The notes below the pieces were generated by a model. The model ran no database searches and was not told the DNA's origin. It saw only the letters and a program-made list of their open reading frames with translations. From an uncultured Draconibacterium sp. (GTDB taxonomy: Bacteria > Bacteroidota > Bacteroidia > Bacteroidales > Prolixibacteraceae): DNA of 64,000 nucleotides. Below are positions 42,665 through 52,944 of this stretch, in pieces. Positions within the stretch are counted from its first letter, which is position 1. Each line of letters begins with the position of its first letter. The stretch lies in NCBI RefSeq assembly GCF_963676735.1, contig NZ_OY781464.1:4807001-4871000 (forward strand). Direction: 5' to 3'. The position numbers were made by a program, and so were the translations under genes.

Positions 42665-43990
42665 ATGAAAGATAAAATAAACAAATGGCTGGCTTTTTTG
42701 GCCGTTCTTGCAATTGCAATGCCAATGATTAGCTCGTGTGGCGATGATGATACTACAATAAATCTGGTAGCCGATTTTAGTTTCGAGTTTATTGATGAGA
42801 ATAATGTACGCTTTGCAAACCTTTCAGAAGGTGAAAATTACTCTTTAAACTGGGATTTTGGTAATGGTGAGACGGCAGCTACCACCAATAAAACCAAAAC
42901 CTACGAAATTTATTACCCCGAAGCCGGAACATACACAGCTACACTTTCCATTGTTGATTTTAACGGCAACAACGACAGGCAACAAAAATCAATAGTAATT
43001 GCAAAGAACGATTTGCTTGTTTCTTTCACTGCTACCCCAGATGCTGCTAACCCAAACCGAATTCTCCTGGTAAATACTTCCGAGGGTGAATTCGATTCGT
43101 TTAAATGGCTGTTTAGAAACAAGGAAGTTGAAAACGAAACCAATACCGCTGCATATTACCCTTACAAAGGCGATTATGAAATCGAACTGAAAATCGTGAA
43201 AAACGAAGTGGTTTACTCGAAAAAACAAACCCTGAGCATTGCTGCCGACGACCCCAATTATATTTCGAGCTTTGTGCTAAGCTGGGCCGACGAATTTGAT
43301 GGCGACAACGTAAACCTAAGCGACTGGACGTTTGAAACCGGTGCCAGCGGATGGGGAAACAACGAATTACAGAATTACACCGCCGGCGAAAATGCCGAAG
43401 TGAAAGACGGGCATTTAATTATAACCGCCAAAAAAATTGATGAGAACAAACAAGCGGGTTCTTATACCTCAACCCGAATGATTACAAAAGACAAGCAGGA
43501 ATTTACTTATGGCCGAATGGAGATTCGAGCCAAACTACCATCCGGAACAGGTATTTGGCCGGCAATCTGGATGCTTGGAGCCGATATTGGCGATGTGGGA
43601 TGGCCGGCTTGTGGCGAAATTGATATTATGGAATACGTAGGTTACCAGCCAAATACCGTTCATGCTACTGTGCATACACCGGCCGGATACGGTGGCAACG
43701 GAAACGGCAGCAGCAAAGCACTGGAAACCTGCGAAGAAGACTTTCATATTTACGGTTTAATCTGGACCGAAAAAGAAATGATTTTTTACACCGATTCGCC
43801 TGATAATGTAACGCATACATATGGTCCGGCAAGTAAAACCGATGACAACTGGCCCTTTAACAAACCACAGTTTTTTATTCTAAACATTGCTGTTGGTGGC
43901 GATTGGGGCGGCGCTCAGGGAATTGATAACGATATTTTCCCACAAACTATGGAAGTTGATTACGTAAGAGTGTATCAACCTGTTGAATAA
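42665..43990 (+). CDS. PKD-PKD-GH16 endo-beta-1,3-glucanase lipoprotein
   Basis: The 441-residue protein (ATG 42665, preceded by an in-frame GTG) carries a lipoprotein signal (ISSC, about 22-25), two PKD-like domains (about 32-112 and 118-195, NLSEGENYSLNWDFGNGE and NTSEGEFDSFKWLF) and a GH16 domain (about 200-441). The catalytic ExDxxE motif is GEIDIMEYVG (about 318-323), and ASGWGNNELQNYT and WPAIWMLG are typical of laminarinases. Probably surface-exposed, it would cut beta-1,3-glucan into fragments for SusCD. The second GH16 gene follows 11 bases downstream. Confidence 0.93.
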   Translation: MKDKINKWLAFLAVLAIAMPMISSCGDDDTTINLVADFSFEFIDENNVRFANLSEGENYSLNWDFGNGETAATTNKTKTYEIYYPEAGTYTATLSIVDFNGNNDRQQKSIVIAKNDLLVSFTATPDAANPNRILLVNTSEGEFDSFKWLFRNKEVENETNTAAYYPYKGDYEIELKIVKNEVVYSKKQTLSIAADDPNYISSFVLSWADEFDGDNVNLSDWTFETGASGWGNNELQNYTAGENAEVKDGHLIITAKKIDENKQAGSYTSTRMITKDKQEFTYGRMEIRAKLPSGTGIWPAIWMLGADIGDVGWPACGEIDIMEYVGYQPNTVHATVHTPAGYGGNGNGSSKALETCEEDFHIYGLIWTEKEMIFYTDSPDNVTHTYGPASKTDDNWPFNKPQFFILNIAVGGDWGGAQGIDNDIFPQTMEVDYVRVYQPVE

Positions 43991-44001
43991 ATACTGGTAA
44001 A

Positions 44002-44841
44002 ATGAAAAGCTTAAAATATTTTGTGCTGATTGCTCTAGGGCTAGCTTGTATTATGAGCTGTGGTAATAGAACAAACAAAAACACCTCAACTTCAAACCAA
44101 GCACCCCCGGCAGAATATCAGTTGGTTTGGAGCGATGAGTTTGATGGTTCCGGATTGCCCGATTCCACAAAGTGGGGGTACGATACCGAAGGAAACGACC
44201 ACGGCTGGGGCAACAACGAAGCCCAGTTTTATACTACAAAACGACAGCAGAATTCAAAAGTTGAAAATGGAATGCTGCATATAACAGCGCTTAAAGAAAG
44301 TTTTCATGACAAAGAATATACCTCTGCCCGGTTATTTACAAAAACCGACTGGAAATATGGCCGTTTTGAAACACGAGCTAAACTACCTGCAGGTAGAGGA
44401 ACATGGGCCGCCATTTGGATGATGCCCGGTGGCTGGAGTTTTAACGATGGCAACTGGCCCGATGTTGGCGAGTTCGATATTATGGAACACGTAGGACACG
44501 ATCCCGGAGTTATTCATGCCTCGGCGCATTCGCGCGATTACCAATGGCAAAAAGGTACGCAACAAACTGATACTATGCATGTTGCCGATGCTATTGAAAC
44601 ATTTCATACCTATACTTGGGAATGGTCACCTAATACCGTTAAAGCCTATGTTGATGATGAGCTTTATTTCGAGTATAAAAATGAAGGCCTGGGCGAAAGC
44701 AAATGGCCTTACGAAAAACCCTTTTACCTCATTCTGAATGTAGCCGTTGGAGGCGCCTGGGGGAGTATGAAAGGTATTGACGATACTGCTTTCCCGCAAA
44801 CCATGGAAGTGGATTATGTTAGGGTATATCAGAAAAAATAG
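44002..44841 (+). CDS. GH16 endo-beta-1,3-glucanase lipoprotein
   Basis: The 279-residue lipoprotein (lipobox CIMSC, then GNRTN) is almost only a GH16 catalytic domain (about 38-279) with YQLVWSDEFDGSGLPD, the strand motif GRFETRAKLPAGRGTWAAIWMM (read in two parts) and the catalytic GEFDIMEHVG (E157, D159, E162). Compared with the preceding GH16 it lacks PKD domains. It likely degrades laminarin-type glucan at the surface or in the periplasm. The GH149 gene follows after 24 bases. Confidence 0.93.
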   Translation: MKSLKYFVLIALGLACIMSCGNRTNKNTSTSNQAPPAEYQLVWSDEFDGSGLPDSTKWGYDTEGNDHGWGNNEAQFYTTKRQQNSKVENGMLHITALKESFHDKEYTSARLFTKTDWKYGRFETRAKLPAGRGTWAAIWMMPGGWSFNDGNWPDVGEFDIMEHVGHDPGVIHASAHSRDYQWQKGTQQTDTMHVADAIETFHTYTWEWSPNTVKAYVDDELYFEYKNEGLGESKWPYEKPFYLILNVAVGGAWGSMKGIDDTAFPQTMEVDYVRVYQKK

Positions 44842-44865
44842 TAAACCAAATTATTCGTATTAACC

Positions 44866-47800
44866 ATGAAGGAAATTTACCTTGGCAAGAATAAACTTAA
44901 ACCCCTTGAGAGTGAGGTTCAGGGAGGTTTTGTTGAAATTGAAAACGAAAAGTTTTATAAAATAAGCCATTACAATGGCATGCCCGATTTTTTTATGACC
45001 ATTGTGAGCGACTCTAATCATTGGATGTATTTGTCGAGCAACGGTGCACTTACCGCAGGTCGGAAAAATCGCGACAATTCGCTTTTCCCATACTATACCG
45101 ACGATAAGATTCACGATTATAAAGGCAAAACCGGAAGCAAAACAATTTGTTTGGTTCAGAAAAACGAAAAGACCTTTTTATGGGAACCTTTTACAGATGA
45201 AGCTGAAAAACTTTACCAGGTCGAGCGCAATTTGTACAAAAGTATTTACGGCAACAAAATTATTTTTGAAGAACGAAATACCGACCTGGAAATTAATTTC
45301 CGGTACGGTTGGTACAACAGCGAAAAATTTGGATGGATAAAAAAATCAACCATACAAAATACAGGTAACGATGAGGTTAAAATTGAAGTGTTGGATGGCA
45401 TCCGTAATCTTCTGCCTTACGGTGTTGACTATGCTTTTCAGAACGAATACAGCAACCTGTTGGATGCCTACAAAAAAAACGAATTACTAAGCGAAAGCAA
45501 GTTGGGTTTGTTTATGCTGAGCTCCATTCCGGTAGATCGCGCAGAGCCAAGCGAAGCTTTGAAAGCAACAAGTGTCTGGTCGGTGGTACCTACCGATAAT
45601 GCCAATTATCTGGTTTCAGATAAACAGTTGGAAGCATTTAGAAACGGACAGAAAATAAAAACAGAATTGGATGTGCGTGCTGCCCGTGGAGCTTATTACA
45701 TTAATGTTGGTGTTAGCCTTAAAAAAGCGGAAAATAAGCAGTGGTATTTGTTGGCTGAAGTTAATCAGGATGCCGGCGATATTGCTAATCTCGATAATTT
45801 TATTTTAACCAACAGTAATATTGCAAAAACAATTGAAGAGGACATTACTGCCGGAACCCAAAACCTGATAAAAATTGTGGCGAATGCCGATGGCTTGCAG
45901 TTAGGAAACGAAGAATTAGGTTTTGCACGCCATTTTTCCAACACCTTGTTTAATGTAATGCGTGGCGGTATTTTTGCCAACAATTACACTTTTAGTACAA
46001 ACGATTTTAAGCTCTACGTAAAGCAAAGTAATACGCGCGTTGCCAAAAAATTTGAAGCGCAACTGGCAGCCCTTCCTGCGCAAATTAAGCATGGCAATTT
46101 GTTAACCTGGGCAAAAGAAACAGGCAGCCCCGAGTTAGAACGTATTTGTTTCGAATACCTGCCGCTTACTTTTAGTCGGCGACATGGCGACCCAAGCCGC
46201 CCCTGGAACCAGTTCTCCATTGAAACCAAAAACGAGGACGGAACCGACAAGTTAAATTATCAGGGAAACTGGCGCGATATTTTCCAAAACTGGGAAGCCC
46301 TCTGTCTGTCGTACCCCGAATATATTGAAGGTATAATTGCCAAATTTGTAAATGCATCAACTGCCGATGGTTACAATCCGTACCGTATTACCCGCGAGGG
46401 AATGGACTGGGAATGCCCCGACCCGGATGACCCATGGGCTTACATTGGCTACTGGGGCGACCATCAGATTATTTATTTGCAAAAATTTTTAGAACAAACG
46501 GAAGCTTATCACCCAGGAAAATTGGATGAATTGTTGGCGAAGGAAATTTTTGTTTACGCCAATGTACCATATCGCATAAAATCTTTTGAAGAGCTCGTGA
46601 CCAACCCAAAAGATACCATTGTTTTTGATTTTGAGCTGAATGATAAAATTGAAAAACTGGCAGCCGAGGTGGGCGCCGATGGCAAACTTATTTTTGGCAA
46701 CGACGGCGAGATTTACAAGGTGAATCTGATGGAGAAAATCCTAAGTACCTTGTTATCGAAACTAAGCAACTTTATCCCCGAAGCAGGTATTTGGCTGAAT
46801 ACCCAGCGCCCCGAATGGAACGATGCCAATAATGCGCTGGTAGGTAACGGTGTTTCAATGGTAACACTATATTATATCCGTCGTTTCCTCGAGTTCTGGC
46901 AAAATAAATTCAGCAAAATGACTGCTGATTCATTCGAAATATCTGTCGAATTAAAGAATCTTTTCGATAAAATATTCGCGCTTTTCCAATCCGAAATTGC
47001 ATTGGCAGTGTCAGGCTTTTCTGATGACGAGCGTTACCAGTTTACAAAAGTTTTGGGTAAGGCAGGCGAAGAATATCGCCAGTCGATTTACACCGATTCA
47101 TTTTCGGGCGACAAGCAAAGAATTTCTTCCGGGAATTTGAGCGAATTTGTAAACCTGGCTCTTGAGTATGTAAATCAATCAATTCAAAAAAATAAACGTG
47201 AAGACGGGCTGTACCATGCTTACAACCTGGTAGCTTTTAACAATGAAAAAATAAACATTCGCTACCTGTACGAAATGCTGGAAGGACAGGTGGCTGTTTT
47301 AAGCTCAGGAGCACTAAATACAGCTCAAAGCCTCGCTGTAATGGATGCTTTAAAGGCCAGTAAACTGTTCCGCGAAGACCAATACAGCTACATTTTATAC
47401 CCCGACAGGCAATTGCCACGTTTTGTGGAGAAAAACCAGATTCCGGGAGAAGCGGTTAAAAAATCGGAGTTATTACAAAAGTTGGTTAAAGAAAACGAAG
47501 TCTCATTCTTAACCAAAGATGCTAAAGGCGGTTTCCACTTTAACGGAACTTTCAGAAATGCCAACGAATTAAGCGCTGCACTGGCAAAATTAGATGCCGA
47601 GAAGTATGGCGACCTGATACAGCAAGAAAAAGAACAGGTGCTCGATATTTACGAGCAGATGTTCGACCACCAGTCGTTTACCGGTCGCTCGGGTACTTTT
47701 TATGGTTACGAGGGGCTTGGAAGTATCTACTGGCACATGGTTTCGAAGTTGTTGCTGGCAGTTCAGGAATGCTACTTCAAAGGGGTTCAAGAAAATGCTG

Positions 47801-48318
47801 ATGCCGATATTTTGGGAAGAATAAAAGCCCATTACTACGAAATTAAGGCAGGAATTGGTTTGTACAAATCGCCTGCTTTGTATGGGGCTTTCCCAACCGA
47901 TGCCTATTCGCACACCCCCGGAGGTGCCGGAGCTAAACAGCCTGGCCTTACCGGACAGGTAAAAGAGGATGTTATTTCGCGCTTTGGCGAATTGGGTGTG
48001 CATATTTCTGATGGTAAAATTACTTTTAATACCACGCTACTCAATTTCGATGAATTGCTTACAGCAAAAGATAAGTTCCGGTTTATTGGATTAGATGGTA
48101 AGCCTCAGACGATTGCTTTAGAGAATAATCAATTGGCTTTTACCATCTGCCAGGTGCCGGTAATTTATAAAACCGGAACAAAACAAGCTATTGTAATTTA
48201 CTATGCCAACGGAACTTCAAAACATATCGAAGGCAACAGTATGGATGCAACCAGCGCTGCATTACTATTTAAACGAAGTGGTGATATTGAGCAAATAGAC
48301 TATATACTTACCTATTAA
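44866..48318 (+). CDS. GH149 beta-1,3-oligoglucan phosphorylase
   Basis: The 1150-residue protein has no signal peptide and matches the length and layout of GH149 phosphorylases, which release alpha-glucose-1-phosphate from beta-1,3-glucan oligosaccharides in the cytoplasm. The fold is GH94-like: an N-terminal beta-sandwich (FYKISHYNGMPDFFMTIVS), an (alpha/alpha)6 barrel with RPWNQFSIETKNEDG, NYQGNWRDIFQNWEALC and WAYIGYWGDHQIIYL (likely region of the catalytic Asp), and a C-terminal phosphate-site region HTPGGAGAKQPGLTGQVKED followed by SRFGELGV. Next to GH17 and GH16 genes, beta-1,3-glucan is the expected substrate. GH161 is a less likely alternative family. Confidence 0.85.
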   Translation: MKEIYLGKNKLKPLESEVQGGFVEIENEKFYKISHYNGMPDFFMTIVSDSNHWMYLSSNGALTAGRKNRDNSLFPYYTDDKIHDYKGKTGSKTICLVQKNEKTFLWEPFTDEAEKLYQVERNLYKSIYGNKIIFEERNTDLEINFRYGWYNSEKFGWIKKSTIQNTGNDEVKIEVLDGIRNLLPYGVDYAFQNEYSNLLDAYKKNELLSESKLGLFMLSSIPVDRAEPSEALKATSVWSVVPTDNANYLVSDKQLEAFRNGQKIKTELDVRAARGAYYINVGVSLKKAENKQWYLLAEVNQDAGDIANLDNFILTNSNIAKTIEEDITAGTQNLIKIVANADGLQLGNEELGFARHFSNTLFNVMRGGIFANNYTFSTNDFKLYVKQSNTRVAKKFEAQLAALPAQIKHGNLLTWAKETGSPELERICFEYLPLTFSRRHGDPSRPWNQFSIETKNEDGTDKLNYQGNWRDIFQNWEALCLSYPEYIEGIIAKFVNASTADGYNPYRITREGMDWECPDPDDPWAYIGYWGDHQIIYLQKFLEQTEAYHPGKLDELLAKEIFVYANVPYRIKSFEELVTNPKDTIVFDFELNDKIEKLAAEVGADGKLIFGNDGEIYKVNLMEKILSTLLSKLSNFIPEAGIWLNTQRPEWNDANNALVGNGVSMVTLYYIRRFLEFWQNKFSKMTADSFEISVELKNLFDKIFALFQSEIALAVSGFSDDERYQFTKVLGKAGEEYRQSIYTDSFSGDKQRISSGNLSEFVNLALEYVNQSIQKNKREDGLYHAYNLVAFNNEKINIRYLYEMLEGQVAVLSSGALNTAQSLAVMDALKASKLFREDQYSYILYPDRQLPRFVEKNQIPGEAVKKSELLQKLVKENEVSFLTKDAKGGFHFNGTFRNANELSAALAKLDAEKYGDLIQQEKEQVLDIYEQMFDHQSFTGRSGTFYGYEGLGSIYWHMVSKLLLAVQECYFKGVQENADADILGRIKAHYYEIKAGIGLYKSPALYGAFPTDAYSHTPGGAGAKQPGLTGQVKEDVISRFGELGVHISDGKITFNTTLLNFDELLTAKDKFRFIGLDGKPQTIALENNQLAFTICQVPVIYKTGTKQAIVIYYANGTSKHIEGNSMDATSAALLFKRSGDIEQIDYILTY

Positions 48319-48328
48319 TCAACCTAAA

Positions 48329-49213
48329 ATGTCATTCAGAAGCGAAAAAATATTATCTCTGGTGGGAGAAGACTTCCATCAAAAGAGTTCATCAGACCTG
48401 TCTCAGATGTTTAGAAAAATACTAGCTGACGGGGTTCACGGGATTTGTTTTAGTGCCTACAAAGAAGGTCAGGCTCCAGGTACAATTTTATCGGCTGCCC
48501 AAATTACCGAGCGTATTGAGGTTATTAAACCATTTACAAAGTGGGTGCGAACATTTTCCTGTACTGAAGGAAATGAGTTAATTCCGGCAATTGCCAAAGC
48601 TTACGGTTTAAAAACCATGGTAGGTGCATGGCTAAGCGACGATAAAGAAAAAAACGAAGAAGAAATTGAAGCCCTGATAACCCTTGTAAAAGCCGGGCAT
48701 GCCGATTTGGTAGCCGTAGGAAACGAGGTTTTGTACCGCGAAGAGCTTACAGAAGAGGAATTACTGGATTATATTAAACAGGTAAAAAAAGCGGTGCCAC
48801 AGGCCGAAGTCGGTTATGTTGATGCCTATTACGAGTTTGTAAACCGGCCGGCAATAGTAGAAGCCTGCGATGTTATTTATGCCAATTGTTACCCGTTTTG
48901 GGAAGGTTGCCACATCGATTATTCGCACGTGTATATGCAGAACATGTACTACCAGGCACTGGGCGCCGGCAAAGGTAAGCGGGTGGTAATAAGCGAAACC
49001 GGCTGGCCAAATGTTGGAACTGCATTTGAAGCATCGGTGCCAAATACCGAAAACGCTTTACGTTACTTCATAAATACCCAGAAATGGAGTAAAGAAGAAG
49101 GGATTGAGGTGATGTATTTCTCCGCTTTCGACGAAAGCTGGAAAGTGGGTGCTGAAGGTGACGTTGGCGCTTTTTGGGGACTTTGGGATAAAGATGAGAA
49201 TTTAAAATACTAA
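48329..49213 (+). CDS. Cytoplasmic GH17-family beta-1,3-glucan-active enzyme
   Basis: The 294-residue protein is a bare TIM barrel of GH17 type with no signal peptide. The acid/base is E133 in AVGNEVL and the nucleophile E223 in VISETGWPNVG, both standard for GH17. It starts 10 bases after GH149 and would act in the cytoplasm on imported beta-1,3-gluco-oligosaccharides, as an exo-hydrolase or transglycosylase that feeds or rescues chains for the phosphorylase. The exact reaction cannot be told from the sequence. Confidence 0.85.
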   Translation: MSFRSEKILSLVGEDFHQKSSSDLSQMFRKILADGVHGICFSAYKEGQAPGTILSAAQITERIEVIKPFTKWVRTFSCTEGNELIPAIAKAYGLKTMVGAWLSDDKEKNEEEIEALITLVKAGHADLVAVGNEVLYREELTEEELLDYIKQVKKAVPQAEVGYVDAYYEFVNRPAIVEACDVIYANCYPFWEGCHIDYSHVYMQNMYYQALGAGKGKRVVISETGWPNVGTAFEASVPNTENALRYFINTQKWSKEEGIEVMYFSAFDESWKVGAEGDVGAFWGLWDKDENLKY

Positions 49214-49296
49214 AGCATAATGGTATTCTTCTTAACCTGCTTCCGTAGAGGATAAGCGGACTAAATTATAACAGATTAACAAATAAGCTAAAACTA

Positions 49297-50358
49297 ATGA
49301 ACAGGAAAAAATACAACTTACTTTTTTTGGGGCTGGCAGTAGTTTTATTTGCTGCATTTACACCCCAAAAAGAATTGAAGAAGAAAGCATCTATGAAAAG
49401 TTCTGATAAGCATTCAATAAAACAAACGAAAAAGGAATTACTGGCTGGTGTTTCAAATGCGGTGTGTTATTCCGGTTTCAGAACCGGGCAGCATCCCGAC
49501 CGTGGCGAAGGCGCCAAAAATCCATCAGCCGAAGAAGTATTGGAAGACCTTCAAATCATTCAAAACGAAATGGGTTTTAAACTCATAAGGTTATACGATT
49601 CTGGGGTAAACTCAGAGATGGTTTTACGTTTAATTAAAGAACACAACCTGGATATTAAAGTAATGCTTGGAATGTGGTTAAATGCCGAATTGAGTGCCCA
49701 CGAAACTTGTGCCTGGCTAACCGAACCAATTCCGCAGGAAGAACTTGATGCCAATAAAATTGTAAACCTGGAAGAACTGCAGCGCGGAATAAACCTTGCC
49801 AATAAATACTCCGAAATTGTTTGTGCAGTTAATGTGGGTAACGAGTGCCTGGTAGATTGGAACGACCATAAAATGCATGTGGATACGGTAATTGCTTATT
49901 GCGAGCGAGTGAAAAATGCCATAAAGCAACCCGTAACGGTTGCCGATAATTACGAATGGTGGGCTGCTCACGGGCAAAAACTTTCGGAAGTACTCGATTT
50001 TATTGCAGTGCACATTTACCCGGTTTGGGAAGGAAAAGATATTGATGAAGGACTTTCCTATTCCATCGAGAATATTCAGAAAGTACGTAATGCACTTCCC
50101 GATGCCCGAATTGTAATTAGTGAAGCAGGTTGGGCATCCGTTGCCTCGGAATTTGGCGAACGAGCCAGCGAAAAAAAGCAATTACAATATTTCAACGAAT
50201 TTATGCAGTGGTCGAAACAAATGAATATTACCACACTGTTTTTTGAAGCTTTTGATGAAGACTGGAAAGGAAATCCCAACGACCCGTGGGGAGCTGAAAA
50301 ACACTGGGGGCTTTACACTGTGGATAGGCAACCAAAGCTGGTGATGCAGAAAAACTAA
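49297..50358 (+). CDS. Exported GH17-family glycoside hydrolase
   Basis: The 353-residue protein has an N-terminal hydrophobic segment (LLFLGLAVVLFAAFTP, about 8-23) without a lipobox Cys, then a basic linker and a GH17 barrel (about 48-350). The acid/base is E183 in NVGNECL and the nucleophile E276 in VISEAGWAS. It is a distant paralogue of the preceding cytoplasmic GH17 and probably trims beta-1,3-gluco-oligosaccharides in the periplasm before the GPH symporter encoded next takes them up. Confidence 0.85.
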   Translation: MNRKKYNLLFLGLAVVLFAAFTPQKELKKKASMKSSDKHSIKQTKKELLAGVSNAVCYSGFRTGQHPDRGEGAKNPSAEEVLEDLQIIQNEMGFKLIRLYDSGVNSEMVLRLIKEHNLDIKVMLGMWLNAELSAHETCAWLTEPIPQEELDANKIVNLEELQRGINLANKYSEIVCAVNVGNECLVDWNDHKMHVDTVIAYCERVKNAIKQPVTVADNYEWWAAHGQKLSEVLDFIAVHIYPVWEGKDIDEGLSYSIENIQKVRNALPDARIVISEAGWASVASEFGERASEKKQLQYFNEFMQWSKQMNITTLFFEAFDEDWKGNPNDPWGAEKHWGLYTVDRQPKLVMQKN

Positions 50359-50396
50359 ACGACAATAAACAGACTTTAATCAGTTAAACTTAGCTT

Positions 50397-51842
50397 ATGG
50401 CACATTACAAAACAGCAAAAGAAGACATTGTTCCTTTAGGGCAAAAAGCAGCATATGGTGCAGGGCAATTAACAATTAACCTGTATCCGGCTGCTCTTGG
50501 GGTATTTATGTTCTACCTTATTTACGGGTTTAAAATGGACCCCGCACTAGCAGGCCTGGTAGCTGCGCTACCCAAGTTTTTCGATGCTTTGATTGACCCG
50601 ATAATGGGATATATATCAGACAATACCCGCTCGCGTTGGGGACGAAGAAAACCCTATATTTTAATTGGCAGCATTTTAACCGGGATAACGTTTATGATAC
50701 TGTGGCAAATGTCGCCTGACAATTCGCAGACCTATAACTTTATCTATTTCCTAAGCTTATCCTTTGTGTTTTTTCTTTCGTTCACCATTTATTCTACCCC
50801 GTTTATTGGTCTGGGCTACGAAATGACTCCGGATTATAACGAACGAACCAGACTGATGGCAGCAGGCCAGGTGCTGGGGCAATTTGCCTGGATGATTGCC
50901 CCATGGTTTTGGATTTTAATCGGAAATCCCGATCTGTTTTTTGAAGAATCGACCCAGGGAGTAAGGGTACTCTCAATTTGGGTGGGTGGGGCTAGTATTC
51001 TTATCGGAGCTTTGCCTGCATTGTTTTGTAAAGAAATGGTTTTACCCGATAAGCAAGGTGTATCAAACCTTTCGTTAAAAAACGTGGCAGCTAACCTTAA
51101 AGAGCTTTGGAAAGCAGTGGTGCAAACCTTAACATGCAAGCCTTTTGTGAAATTGTGTGGTACCACTTTCCTTATCTTTAACGGATTTCAAACCATTGCG
51201 CAATTCTCCTATTTCATAATTCTTTATTATTTGTTTGAAGGAAGTATAACCGACGCCGGAGCATGGCCACCATGGTTCAGCACGGTTAATGCTGCTGCAA
51301 CGGCTTTTCTTATTATTCCAATTGTAACCCGTATTTCAACAAAAGTTGGAAAGAAAAATGCTTTTATTATTTCCACGCTGCTTTCTATCGTAGGTTATGT
51401 GCTAAAATGGTGGTGTTTTAATCCGGCCAATCCGTGGTTAATGTTTATTCCGTTGCCTTTAATCTCGTTCGGTATTGGTGGCCTGTTTACCTTAATGATG
51501 TCGATGACAGCCGATGTTTGCGACCTTGACGAATTAAATAACGGTACCCGCCGCGAAGGGATGTTTGGTGCGGTATACTGGTTAATGGTAAAAATAGGAA
51601 ATGCACTGGCCATGTTGGTAAGTGGAGTGGTACTAAAAATGGTTGGATTTAACCAAAATGCCGAGGTGCAAACTCCAGAGTCCCTGGTAAACCTTCGGTT
51701 GGCTGATATTATTATTCCAATCATTTTTGCGGTATTAGCCATACTAATTATGAAGGGTTATACCATTAGTGAGGAAAAAGCACACGAAATTCGAGAAGCA
51801 TTAGTTTCTCGTCGCGGTAAAGTAAAACATCAGGGCGAATAA
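50397..51842 (+). CDS. GPH/MelB-type MFS sugar symporter
   Basis: The 481-residue inner-membrane protein has about 12 transmembrane helices and the glycoside-pentoside-hexuronide symporter signatures DALIDPIMGYISDNTRSRWGRRKPYI (helix 2-3 loop, key residues D-P-GYISD-R-GRRKP) and MTADVCDLDELNNGTRREGM. It lies between the exported GH17 and a GH-A lipoprotein gene, so it probably imports glucose-type mono- or oligosaccharides made from beta-1,3-glucan. A second GPH gene lies at the end of the locus. Confidence 0.88.
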   Translation: MAHYKTAKEDIVPLGQKAAYGAGQLTINLYPAALGVFMFYLIYGFKMDPALAGLVAALPKFFDALIDPIMGYISDNTRSRWGRRKPYILIGSILTGITFMILWQMSPDNSQTYNFIYFLSLSFVFFLSFTIYSTPFIGLGYEMTPDYNERTRLMAAGQVLGQFAWMIAPWFWILIGNPDLFFEESTQGVRVLSIWVGGASILIGALPALFCKEMVLPDKQGVSNLSLKNVAANLKELWKAVVQTLTCKPFVKLCGTTFLIFNGFQTIAQFSYFIILYYLFEGSITDAGAWPPWFSTVNAAATAFLIIPIVTRISTKVGKKNAFIISTLLSIVGYVLKWWCFNPANPWLMFIPLPLISFGIGGLFTLMMSMTADVCDLDELNNGTRREGMFGAVYWLMVKIGNALAMLVSGVVLKMVGFNQNAEVQTPESLVNLRLADIIIPIIFAVLAILIMKGYTISEEKAHEIREALVSRRGKVKHQGE

Positions 51843-51938
51843 AGCAATAGGTGTTGGATTTAGTAGCTAAAATTTAAATGGAATAGAAGGAAATAGGGTA
51901 TCTGAAATGTATAAGAAATTTGATAGATAAGTTCAAAA

Positions 51939-52940
51939 ATGAAAAAGCTTATTATTTTACTTGGTTTGTTTCTGGCCATACTTTCGTGCAAAAGAGAACA
52001 AGAAAAAACGGTAAGGGTTAATGGTAGAAATATTGAACTAAACGGCTCGCCCTATTTAATAAAAGGTATTTGCTACCACCCGGTTCCAAAAGGAAGTTCT
52101 GAAAGGAATTTCAAAAATTTAAGCGAAGACCTTTCTTTAATGAACGAAGCCGGAATAAATACAATCCGCCTGTATTCGCCGGTTGACGATGTGGCTGTTT
52201 TAGATGAAATACACCAAGCCGGCATTAAGCTAATTATTGGATTTGGTTATAATCAAAACGGCTATTTCGATATTTTTTCCGGTAGTTTTGTCGATTACAT
52301 TAACAAATACAAAACGCATCCTGCCATCCTGTTTTGGGAGCTGGGTAACGAATACAACTATCACCCGGAGTGGTTTGATGGCGATATGGCAAATTGGTAT
52401 AATGCATTAAACAATGCTGCAAAACTGGCTAAAGAAAACGATTCGTTACATCCGGTGGCTACTGCTCACGGCGAGCTGCCCGATTCTTTAGCCCTTGCCC
52501 TTTCTCCCGAAATTGATATTTGGGGAATGAACGTATATCGCTGGGATAATCCTGAAACAATTTTCGATGAATGGAAAGTTGTTAGTGAAAAGCCAATGTA
52601 CCTTTCCGAAGCTGGCGGCGATAGCTACATGACCATTGAAAAAAATGGTTATGACCAAGGGGAAAATGAAAAAGCACAGGCTGATGCCACCCGAAATATT
52701 TTGGAGGCAACTTTCAGAAACACAAAAATTTGTAGTGGAGTTGCCTTGTTTGCATTTGTTGATGAGTGGTGGAAAGCCGGAAATCCTGAGCAACAAGATC
52801 CCGGTGGTTGGGCACCCAACAGCAGTGGCGTTCCCTACGATGGCGCCCCCAACGAAGAGTATTGGGGAATACTAAAAAATGATCGGACGAAAAAATTGGC
52901 ATTCGATGTGGTAAAGGAGAAGTATTTGGGAATGAAATAA
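51939..52940 (+). CDS. Clan GH-A glycoside hydrolase lipoprotein
   Basis: The 333-residue lipoprotein (lipobox AILSC, about 13-17) is a TIM barrel with the two GH-A glutamates: acid/base E138 in FWELGNEYNYHPEW and nucleophile E224 in MYLSEAGGDSYM. It resembles the catalytic part of GH2 and GH5-like enzymes; I cannot assign the family safely. In this locus it probably acts on beta-1,3-glucan oligosaccharides or their beta-1,6 branches in the periplasm or at the surface. Confidence 0.75.
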   Translation: MKKLIILLGLFLAILSCKREQEKTVRVNGRNIELNGSPYLIKGICYHPVPKGSSERNFKNLSEDLSLMNEAGINTIRLYSPVDDVAVLDEIHQAGIKLIIGFGYNQNGYFDIFSGSFVDYINKYKTHPAILFWELGNEYNYHPEWFDGDMANWYNALNNAAKLAKENDSLHPVATAHGELPDSLALALSPEIDIWGMNVYRWDNPETIFDEWKVVSEKPMYLSEAGGDSYMTIEKNGYDQGENEKAQADATRNILEATFRNTKICSGVALFAFVDEWWKAGNPEQQDPGGWAPNSSGVPYDGAPNEEYWGILKNDRTKKLAFDVVKEKYLGMK

Positions 52941-52944
52941 TTCC

